From contig NC_088307.1 of NCBI RefSeq assembly GCF_032854445.1, positions 3,846,001 to 3,910,000 of the forward strand: a stretch of 64,000 bases of DNA, written 5' to 3'. The DNA is from Liolophura sinensis (taxonomy: Eukaryota > Mollusca > Polyplacophora > Chitonida > Chitonidae). The notes below the pieces were generated by a model. The model worked only from the letters and a program-made list of their open reading frames with translations, was not told the DNA's origin and made no database searches. Positions 41,838 to 53,800 of this stretch are shown in pieces (position 1 is the stretch's first letter; each line of letters starts with the position of its first letter). The position numbers and the translations under genes are program-made.

Positions 41838-44800
41838 GTAAGAAGATTGTCTGCATTTCAGATATAAAATTTGTAACTAATTCATTATATTTGTTTGTAT
41901 TATTGACACATCTTGGTACCTGAGGGCCAGTTTGGCTATATTTATAAAATGCAATGTTCCCATATGTATAAAATGTAATTTTCCCATATGTATAAAATGT
42001 AATTTTCCAATATATATAAAGTGTAATTTTCCTTCATTTATAAAATGCAATATTCCCATGTGTATAAAGTGTAATTTTCCTACATTTATAAAAGGCAATT
42101 TTACTGTAAGTATAAAGTGTAATTTTTCTACATTTATAAAATGCAATTTTACCATAAGTATAAAGTGTAATTTTTCTACATTTATAAAATGCAATTTTCC
42201 CCATGTGTGTAAAGTGTAATTTTCATACATTTATAAAATGCAACTTTCCCATATGTATGAAGTGTAATTTTCATACATTTATAAAATGCAAGTTTGTATA
42301 AAATATAATTTTCCCATATGTAAACAATGTAATTTTCCTGCATTTGTAAAATGCCATTTTCCCACATGCATAAAGTGTAATTTAACTACATTTATAAAAT
42401 GCCATTTTCCCCACATGCATAAAGTGTAATTTAACTACATTTATGAAATGCAATTTTCCCATATGTATAAAATGTAACTTTCCCATATGTATAAATAGTA
42501 ATTTTCCCATATGTATAAAATGTAAGTTTCCTACATTTATAAAACACAACTTTAAAATAAGTATAAAGTGTAACTTTCCTACATTTATAAGATGTAATTT
42601 TCCCATATGTATAAAGTGTAATTTTCCCATATATATAAAGTGTAATTTTCCTACATGTATGAAATGTAATTTTCACAAAAGATCTTGCATGGTGAATGTA
42701 TATCATTATATTATGTAATGTTGTTGACTTACACTGTTTAATATATTGCTAATAAATGTCACCATTTAGTTTGATCTAAAAAACACATTGCTTAGTGTTT
42801 TGGTTTGTGGTTAATGACGTGCAATGTGTGATGGAATCTGGAGTGCCTGGAGTAACACATGTATATGTACATTTTACATCACTGCCCATTTTCAGGCCCC
42901 AGGGTCACAAAACTTTAGACTTAGACTTTGTAAGCTGGACTAAGTCTGGCCTAGTCGCTTGATCTTCCACAAACCGGTGGTGACATTAATCCGGTTGCAA
43001 GTACCAAGGCGGCATTTCCCGTCATCTTTCCAAGTCCCAGGGTTTTAGTTGACTGAGTCGGTGGATGTCTACTTGGAGTGTCTGATTGATTCTGTTTGCA
43101 GGACCACTGTCATGTGTGCAATACTGGCATGCCCAAGCTCTGGCTGTGTCTTGTCGGACCGTGTCAGTTTGTGGGGTGTGGGGAGGCAGTTTGTGATCAC
43201 AGCTCTATACATGCTGAGGTGAGAACTGTTCAGTAGTAGTCCTTGCCTTAGAAGTATACATACACACTGGGTTTTGTGAAAACTCAGAATTTCGTAAATT
43301 AATACCGTTTGCGTTATTTCCTTCAAAACTCAAGCAAAAACTTGATTTTAAAGGCCATAAAATATGACATTTGGTGATGAAACTTTCATTTTACCCCCAT
43401 CTCAGGTCTCGATGTTACCGACATAGAGACTGCTGTTCTGTTTCCCTCAGTGTAAAACAGGGCTCAGTCGTTCAAAAGTGTATCAGCAGTTTAGACCAGT
43501 ATTAACTTTGATCTAGACTAAAATCCCCATTAGTTTTGTATTAGACCAAGACTGGTATTAAGATTTAAGCCTGACTTTTCTTTTAATACACTTATGAACA
43601 ATTGGCCCCAGAGCACCAGTAATTTTACATGTGCCTTTCTGAGAAAAAATATACTTTTTTCCACAGCTTATATGTAACAGTTTTCTCTCAGTTGAAGTGG
43701 ATTCTTTCAATGGAAAGCTTGTAAAAATTAGCTTAATTACATGTATACATGTGTTTATTCTGCACAACTATTAATATCACTGTTCATAATAATAGACTTA
43801 ATTCCCAAGATTTCTTATATGTTTTTTTCATTGCATGGCCCATGTTAGATACCTCTGCTGTACCTGGTGCTGAATTTGAATGAATGGAGTGTTTTGTAGT
43901 AATTCTTGTACATGTACTGTACTACACCTTAAGTTTGGTATGCAGAAATGTACTTTCAGAACAACATGAAGGCTTTAAAATGATATTATTGATGCCAACA
44001 ACAAATTTTCTGAAGAAGAAGAAAAAAAAGAAAACTTTACAAGAAATGTGAAATGATCCTACAAGGCAGATGAACCAGTCAGTATAAAGTAAAATGTTCT
44101 CAGCATGGTAACACTGTATCTGTGTGTATTTGTGCTTGACAGGAGAAGAAGCATTGCCTTACCATCAATTTGTCCACGCTAAGGATCTGGTGTTACATCT
44201 GTGAGGCTGAGGTCCACCCTGATGGAAACACACCCCCGGTCCTGTAAGTCCTCTCACCGCCCTAGTCTGGACTAGGCTTGTTAGCTTAGGCCTAACCGTG
44301 AACTTGTCCACCCTGAGGGAAACACACATACCACCAGTTTTGTAAGCCTTTTTTAGTGCCCTAGGGTGGCAGTATCCATTTGTAGTGTAGTTCACCTTCA
44401 GCTGGCTTGAGCAATGTAATTTTATTTACTTGTGATGGGTAACAACAGTATGACATCTGGAAAACCACTATACTACACCATGTCAATGATTGAACTGTGT
44501 TAAACAATGAGACAGGGGGAGTATATCTCACCGGAAATGCTCTACTGTCATTGGATCTCAAAGTGTTTAACATGGAAGAACAAAGTACAACAGTTTAAAC
44601 AGACTAATCAGAAATTTCATCGTGATAAATAATTTACTACACATATGATTGTTGTGTGTGTGTGTTTTTTCTGTATGGAGTCTGTGCCCCTTCAGAAGCA
44701 ACTCTCAATGCTGTATAGATCTAAAAACCATACGTATTTATTAAAGCTCAATGGTTAGGATCAGGAAGCCTCCTACAACCAGTCCTGTTGTGACTTGTTA

Positions 44801-47800
44801 GCCTTGTCAGAAAATGTTTTCTTTTTTTACTGCATATCCAAGGAGCCAAATTGGTTTTTAAATAACAAGTAGATAATTGGCCCCAAGTTGAATTCAAACA
44901 TTTCAAGTCCTGTCTTCCAAGGTACAAACAAGGGGACTATCTTGGAATATCCTTCTCCTCAGAGCTGTGCACTGTCTAGATTAAGTTACTTTGACTTTCA
45001 TGTCTGTCTGTAGATTTGCTGAGCATCCTGGGAAGAACATGTCTAACTCCCCACTGAGGACTAACAGCTCTGGGGACAGCTCTCCGTGTAAAAGTTTTAC
45101 GGGCGGGGAAGATTCTGATTCTGATTACGAAGATGGCTCAGTAAAACCCAGAGGTATGGTGAGGTCTGCAAGAAGGTTGACCCGACTACCTTAATATAAG
45201 TGTAGAGGCCTCCATGGCAGAGGTGGTCAGCATGCCAGCGCAGTGCACTGACCTATGGCGGAGGTGGTTAGCACACCAGGGCAGTGCACTCACACGTGGC
45301 GGAGGTGATAAGCACACCAGCGCAGTACACTGACACATGGCGATGGTGCTTAGCACGCCACTGCAGTGCACTGACACATGGCGGAGGTGGTTAGCACACC
45401 AGAGCAGTGTACTGACACATGGCGGAGGTGGTTAGCACGCCACTGCAGTGCACTCACATGGCGGAGGTGGTTAGCACACCAGGGCAGTGCACTGACACAT
45501 GGCGGAGGTGGTTAGCACGCCACTGCAGTGCACTCACACATGGCGGAGGTGATAAGCACACCAGCGCAGTACACTGACACATGGCGATGGTGCTTAGCAC
45601 GCCAGCGCAGTGCAATGACACATGGCGGAGGTGGTTAGCACACCAGCGCACTGCACTCACACATGGCGGAGGTGGTTAACACGCCACCGCAGTGCTCTGA
45701 CACATGGTGGGGGTGGTTAGCACGCCACTGCAGTGCTCTGACACATGGCGGAGGTGGTTAGCACGTCAGCACAGTGCACTGACACATGGCGGAGGTGGTT
45801 AGCACGCCAGCCCAGTGCTCTGACACATGGCGGAGGTGGTTAGCACACCAGGCAGTGCACTGACACATGGCGGAGGTGGTTAGCACGCCAGCACAGTGCA
45901 CTGGACACATGGCGGAGGTGGTTAGCACGGCCAGCGCAGTGCACTGACACATGGTGGGGGTGGTTAGCACACCACTGACACAGGAGCCTTTCACCAATGC
46001 GGTCCCTGTCAGTTATATTCCAGCTCATGCTGGCTTCCTCTCTAGCGATACGTGGGAAGGTCTGTCAGCAACCTGTGGATGGTCATGGATTTCCCTGGGT
46101 TGGCCAGATTTTCCTCCCACCATAATGCTGGCCGGTGTTGTATAAGTGAGATATTCTTGAGTACAACATAAAACACCAACTAAAATAAATAAATATTTTA
46201 GTGTAAAAATTCTTGAGCATGGCAATAAACCACAGTCAGCGAAATAGATAAAAACAAACAGACATACCTTATGAGGTGCACCGCAGTCCACTCTCTATTA
46301 TCCATAAACCTGGTAATGTTTTATACTTGTGCACACACCTCCACTACTTTGATGTCATCTGTCAATGACAAACCTTTGTCATGCTTGTTAATATCTCTTG
46401 TATAATTTGATATTTTGAGCGGTTGTTAAGCTATAAAATTAGCTCCAACATGTCAGTATATCTGTGTGTATACTCAGTGGTATCTTACCAGAATAATGGT
46501 ATGATCACATCCTTTTGTTCCTGTTTTCCCGTTATCTAGGTCTGACAGGGCTGAGGAATTTGGGGAACACTTGTTATATGAATGCTGCCCTTCAGTCTTT
46601 GTCAAACTGGTGAGTTTTATCCTTAGGGAAGTGTGCCGTGGCAAAGTGAGTAAGGTTCTTTCAGTTGCTGGCACATATAAGGTTGCTGGTTCAACCCCAG
46701 GGACAGGGAATTTGTAAATTTCCTAGGTCTTACTTTTCATGGGACCTTGGCAACGATAAGCATCCCACCACGCCTGTTGGTTTACATTTAGAAAAGTTTG
46801 TCACTAAGTTGCCAGTGGTCAGTGGTTTACCCCGGTTCTCCAGCTTTGCACAAACTGTGCAACTTGCTGCCATTTTATCTTTGAAAAAATTAATGAGTAT
46901 GACGTTAGTTAATTGATAAAGTTAAGTGGTGAAAGCATATTTACAGTATTACAAGTCTGGAAATAAGTTTAACTAGTTTAAATCTTCCAACTATTCACAT
47001 TATTAAAAAAGTTATCATGTTATATACATCATACTTTTGTCCTGTACCAAACAGTTGGCCCTTGTCAAAATTAATATTTGGTGCAAGGCATAGTCCTTGT
47101 CATCTGTATTTCCCAGGGCCTCTGTGGCACAGGTGGTTAGCGCCATAGCGCAGCATAATGACCCAGGAGCCTCTCACTAATGCTGTAGCTGTGAGTTCAA
47201 GTCGAGCTGATGTTGGCTTCCTCTCTAGCCGTACGTGGAAGGTCTATCAGCAACCTCGCGGATGGGTCATGGGTTTCCTTCGGGTTCTGCCCGGTTTCTT
47301 CCCACCATAATGCTGGCCGCCTTCGTATAAGTGAAATATTCTTGAGTAAGGCATAAAACACCAATCAAATAAAATAAAGAAATCTCTATTTCCAAAGCAT
47401 GGTGTAAATGTCAGAATGTTTTTTGTCTGTTTTACAGTCCGGCACTCACCAGATATTTCCTAGACTGTTCAGGGTTTGTGAGGCCAGACAGAAAACCCTA
47501 TGTTGTCAAAGAGCTACCTGTAGACTCATATCTGAGATATGGCACAAAAAAAGGTATGTGTATGTATATAAATGTTATTCATAAGGCGTCTGTTCTTTTT
47601 TTATTAACCAATTCTGAAAATATACATGAAACACTAGGTTTATATTTCCTAATATGGAGTATATTATGTGACCTAACCTATAAAAGTACTAAAAGCTTGG
47701 CAGCTTTCTTCTTTTGGCATAAGAATGCTTTAATCTACAGTATTTCTAAGATAAAAGTCATCAGTGTTAATGCTTTTCCAAACAGTTTTGTTGCGGGCAG

Positions 47801-50800
47801 AGCCCGAATTGGGGGCGCCAAGCAGGTCCGGCTTTCCCAGTATGATTATTGCTGGATAATGTGCCTAAAACTCAGAGGTCATTAAGAAATATAAAACTTC
47901 TCAGAAATCCAGTTGTTTTTTCTCCTTCCTTTAATTTAATCCTTTCTTCATTTTTCTTAAAACCATACTCTTCATATCGCATCTGACTTACACTTCATGT
48001 GGGAAATAAGAATATAGAATTACACTGTGTAGGAGTTAATGATTGGTCGCGCTTTTATTACTGGGTATAGTCTATATCGAAGGTGTTTTAAAATGCACTT
48101 TCAGAAGAACATAAAATGATATTTTAGTGCCAACACGTTTTTTCTGATAAGAAATTTAATTATATGTCCCAAAGAGGTATTAATTAGCCCTATAAGGTTG
48201 ATGAATCAGTCAGAATCCAAGCAAACTGCGTGAATTGGAATGTGCTAAAATTTAGGTGAAATAAAATAAGTATCTGTGTAAATAAAGATCCCTGACATTT
48301 GGTTTGGCTGACATCAAACATTCCTAAATGTGGGAAGGTCTTTCAGCAACCTGCAGATGGTCATGGGTTTCCATGGGCTCTCCCCCCCCCCCATAATGCT
48401 GCCCGTCGTCGTATAAGTGAAATATTCTTGAGTACGGTGTAAAACACCAATCAAATAAATAAATAAATACATCAAACATTCCTTATTGTGAAGGAATGTA
48501 TGAAGCAGTTTTGGAGGCAATCAAAAATTCATGCAGAAAAGCACTAATAAACTAGATATTGATTCTATTGTATCAGGTGTATGTTGCTCATACTGGTGTT
48601 GCCAGTTGGACCCCAATGCTTCAGGGGAATTCTTTTTTTCTTTGCCATCAGGCCCAGTTGCTTGCTGAAGTGATAGGAATTGAATACGTATACAACTCCT
48701 GACAGTTGTGTATGAAATGAAAAATGACTTAATGCATGTATGTGGTAAATGCCCTAAAATTTCAGCAAAAAAGTCAATTTATATTTGCAAATAAATACAA
48801 TAAAATACTATTTTTAGTGCGGTACTGAAATTTACATTTTATCAATAGGCCATCATCTACCGCCAAAATAAACCTAGCTCAAAACACTGACCTAAGCTCA
48901 ATAATACTCTTAGAATTAGACTTAGGTTTGACTTAGTCATCCCCGAAATTTGAGGCCATTTACCGTAGTTATGGTAATTGTGGTGATGTTGTTGTTGAAT
49001 TGTGACAGGCCGAGTTATGTGGTGCCCAGTGGGGTGTCCAGTGGCATCAAGGTGGTCCATCCAATGTTCAGAGGTTACTCTCAGCAGGTGAGTCCAGTTG
49101 CCATCTAAATCATTGTTTTCATCACATGGCCGTCAGTAATAAATAGTTGTATTACGGTATGAGGTGGTCTGTTCATCTGTCTGTACGTTTAGCGTGTACG
49201 TTGAAAGATCTGCGGATGATTGTGGGTTTCTCCGAGCTGTGCCTGGTTTCCGCCCACCAAAATGCTGGCTACCATCATGTGAGTGAAATATTGTTTTACG
49301 GTGGAAAACACCAATGAAATAAATAAATAAATTATTGATTTGGCATTGTCACTATATGCACATGCGCTTGCAGAACATCTTCTTCACACCTGGAGATAAG
49401 CAGCAAGGGAGGGACAATGTCTTGCACCAAAATAATGTTTTGGTAGGGCCCAGCTGTTTGGTACAGGAAAAAAACAGCCATGTACATAAATTGTCATTTT
49501 TTTAACGTTAAGTCATTAACTGGAAGATTTGCCAGTTATGTCCTGTACCAACCTAATAATTAAACTTTGCTGACTTTTGTCTGTACTGCCATTGCAGAAA
49601 CCATTTGAAATGTAACAGCATTGTAATATTTGGGCCATCACTGGCACTGTCAGGGGAATGACTTTCTTACTGCAGTTGATCAGAGCTTGACAAATGAGGT
49701 CAAAGCTTGAATCCTGCTTCCTCTGGTCAGGTAATTGGCACAAGGTGGTCATTCACTCCTGGCACACAGGTGTCCTCCAACACAAGCACCTCAAGCTGAC
49801 CGCTGTCATATCAGTAAAAACATTCTTGAGTGTGGCGTTCATGTTTACTCTGTAGAGAAAAACTGAAGGAAATCCTCTTATACATGTATGTGAAAAATCA
49901 CTGAGTACAATGTTAAAGTGAAGTATTATGAATGATGAATAAACTCATTCAATCTGTTCATATCAGGATGCTCATGAATTCCTCCACTATTTTATGCATC
50001 AACTACACAGAGAGTTAAAACACTAATCAAATAAATAAAATATAATATTATAAAGAGTGAATAAATGCATCAAATCTGTTCATATCAGGACACTCAGGAA
50101 TTCCTCCGCTGTTTTATGGATCAACTACATGAAGAGTTAAAATACCCCGTCCCTGACGAGGATTCTGATGCGGAATCGGAAGTTCCAGAGAGCATGGACA
50201 CAACCGTGACGAATGATCGACACGAGCCCCCTCCCTCAACAGACTCAGGCAGCCAATCAGAGGTAGAGTACGAGACTTGTGACTCAGGGCTGAGCAGTGA
50301 AAGGAGCTCTGTGGACCCAGAGGTGTCAAGTGACGAAGGTGAGCAGAGTAACAGGCACCAGGCTGGGGATGGCCCCGACCAGGATTCAAGGGAGACAACC
50401 TGTGATACCAGCAACAACTCTGAGCAGGTCATGATGTTACCTACTCAGAAAGAAGTGAAGGACTCGAGAAACCTGCTGTTCAAACAACACACAGACGGAC
50501 CTTGCCAGACCATTTTACCAGGTGAAGAGATCAACCAATCAGAGGCCTCGCAGACCAATGAGAGCATGTCGGATCAGGAGTCCAATTCTCGGACCAGGAC
50601 ACGAAAACCGCGCTCCAAGAGGTTGTCAGAAACGGTCTCTTCTCCGGAACTTCTCAGTCCGCCACGCTCACCACAGAAGGTTAACATTGGGCCTGCTTCA
50701 GCAAAGGCCCAAGTGCAGCACAAGCCTAGTAAAGGTATGATAGAGGAAAGCCATGATGGTCGATAATTGTAGATAATAATATGTCTGCTTGAAAAAAAAA

Positions 50801-53800
50801 ATTTTTTTGTTTGGGAGCAAATTAAATTTTGTTGCTGAAACCCACATTTTGCAAGGAGAAAGTTCTGGTTGGTCTGGTGTCAGCTTTCTTTAATGGAGAG
50901 GAAGGTGATGTTGGGTATCTTGTGCATGGCTTTTCAGTGAACCAGCACTAAATAATGAAGTCAACATTGAAACTGCTCTTATGGCCCAGTCTTGTCTTCT
51001 CCATGGCTTTTCATTGGTTGAATACTTTGATCAGCCTACATGCACTTAAAGGAGATTGAGGAAGTCAAAAATCTCTGTGCTTTAATTTTAAGATGTGTGC
51101 TTAATTTTTTTTAATATAGTGTTTTTTCTGCTTTACAGACAAAAAATCGGTGCAGTACAGAAGTGTGATATCTGATATATTTGACGGGAAAATCCTGAGC
51201 TCTGTACAGTGCTTAACATGTGAGAGGGTGAGTCCTGCCTGGCATTCATCCGTGTCAGAGTCCAACACAAACACTGAGATGTTCTGGTGAAAGTATTGTT
51301 ATCAATGTGGTTATCTTGCTTTCGCCTATACTGTTCCTGACACTCAACACTCTGACATGCAGTATGATTAGGTCAACAGTAAAGTTGATAGTAAAGATTT
51401 AGAAGGCAGTTATAGAAGAAGAGTTTAGGGCTGAAGCTAAAGCTCCCTTCAAACGCTAAGAGAGCATCATCGTTGTCAGAAATGCACATGTAAAAGTTTC
51501 AAATTCAGTTTTGTCATGTGTGGTCATGAATGATTGATAGGAAATTTACTGTATTGAATCCACAGAGCAGATTGATAGGGAATCTACTGTAGTGAATCCA
51601 CACATACACGCGGCGTAACATTGTTCTGTACAAGGTGGGCCCTTCGTGGCTAAGTTGGTTAGCGTGTTAGCGCAGCGTGATAACCTAGCAGTCTAACCTA
51701 ACCAATTCGGTTGCTGTGAGTTCAAGTCCAGCTCATGCTGGCTTCCTCTCCGGCCCTACGTGGGAAGGTCTACCAGCAATCTGCAGATGGTCGTGAGTCC
51801 CCCCGGGCTCTGCCCGGCTTCCACCCACCATAATGCTGGCCGCTGTCGTATAAGTGAAATGTTCTTGAGTAGGGTGTAAAACACCAATCAAATAAATAAA
51901 TAAACCTATACAACGCCCTGTTGTATCCAGAAGAAGAAGTTTTCCCATGTTTTACAAAGCTACGGTTTAGCCCGGGTACTCTGAGCTGTTGTCATATAAG
52001 TTAACCAATGAAATCAGTGAAGAGCTACAAACACTGTAATTCTTCAACCCTTTCACATGTTTGCTCAGGCATATTGGGAAGGCATTAGTTTGTGTACACT
52101 GATAAAAAATACACTTTTTGTGAAGCCATGAAATTGGCCAATCCAACTGGTGTAGTTGCCAGAATCAACATATAAATGTGCATAAATTTGCACTGAAATG
52201 CCATACTGAAGCATGTCAGGTTTGATATACTTTAGCAACCAATACTGGCTCAATCAACTTTCCACATCAGCAGTTTAAAGATCACTTCTCAAAACAATAT
52301 TGAGAGCATTTTGTGAGTAACTGATCAAATGTAAATGTAAGTGATAAAACCTGGAAGGGCCAAGGACTCGAAAATGTTCCAATTATATGACAACAGCTGG
52401 CATTATGGTTGGAGAAAACTGGACAGAGCGTGTTGGCCGTAATTTTGCACTGCAGTTTTGCTGTGGTAATTATGGTTGATCCCTCTGTGGGACTGGGACC
52501 TGGAGTCTTTCAACTGATTGGAATTGGAGTTAATGACTTCTTCTTTTTTTATTATTGTGTAGGTTTCAACGACAAAGGAAACATTCCAAGATTTGTCACT
52601 GCCAATACCAAACAAGGACCACTTAACCATGATTCATGCTAGTCAAGCGGGCTTTCCTAAGGGAGGCACCTGTGGGGAGGTGAATCAGAGCTGGATCTCA
52701 TGGATTATGTCCTGGATGAGAAGGTAACTTCACAGTTGAACTGGCCAGACAGATGTCACTAAAATCCATATTGTAAACTTTCACATTCCTACGCAACAAA
52801 CATGATGTACGACATCATGCAATATATAGCTCAGTTGGTAGAGTGCCCGCTGCAGGGGCAGTAGATACAGTGCAACGACTGCTTGACCCATATCAGTATA
52901 ATGTCTTGGTCGGGGCAGCTTCGATAAGTTGTCTCGGTGAAGCGGCTTTAGATAAAAAAGAGGTGGAAATCCGTTATGCAACAAGGAGGCACATTGGGTG
53001 AACTCAGAGGACTCCTTCGTTGTCATATGACTGAAATATTGTTAAGTACGACATTAAACCCCAAGCACTTGCTCAATATAAGTGTGTAGGACTATGGCTA
53101 AAATTGTTAACACAAAATCATATTGTCAAAATATAGGTAATAAACACATGTAGATATGGCACAACAAAGATTGAAAACCATAAATATTGTTCTAATGAGA
53201 AGTGAAAGTTATGTCAATAGTTATGTCCCTTGTTTGACGCGATGTCGTCTATGGCATATGAAAGTCAATCTGCTATTTTTTACACAGTTGGTATACATGT
53301 ATGTGTTAAGTACTTTAAAAACAATGATATTCTCTCTGTAGTTTTATCTAAGTGTGTGCTGCCATGGTAAAAGAAAAACGCCTTTTTTCACTGGGATATC
53401 ACACTGTTGTCGTTGCAGTGTAACTTGAAAAATGCGAATTTGAATGCACACATTTCTGAGTATACATACATGGACTAAGTTGTGACAGGAGGAGTATATG
53501 TCATCAAAGTATTGCCACCACAGAATATCAAGCCAAAAACATCAGACGTGACACCCAACCCTGTCACATTATAATTACACTATACCAACCAATCATGTTT
53601 CCTTGCTCTAACCTGGGAGTGTTGAGAGCCAAGTGAGGCAGCAACAAGTACCATTTTTAAAATCTTTGAGGTGCCTCGCCACATTTTTGATCCCAAGTCT
53701 TCCAACTTCAATGCAGATGTTTTAACCATTAGGCCACCAAAGCAGTCGAGGCAATCTGTGTGTCAGGATATTTAAATCCATCAAACTTGATCATTTTTTT

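Noticed and set aside
47478-47885. 135-residue open frame reading on from USP exon 6
   Set aside because: Intron read-through past a good GTATGT donor; the only conserved residues are those of the exon.
50114-50432. Minus-strand open frames of about 95-103 residues
   Set aside because: Shadow frames of USP exon 8, whose + strand coding is clear.
52824-52850. Functional tRNA gene (TAGCTCAGTTGGTAGAGTG)
   Set aside because: No anticodon or T-arm closes a cloverleaf, and the body matches the SINE family 2 copy at 33085.
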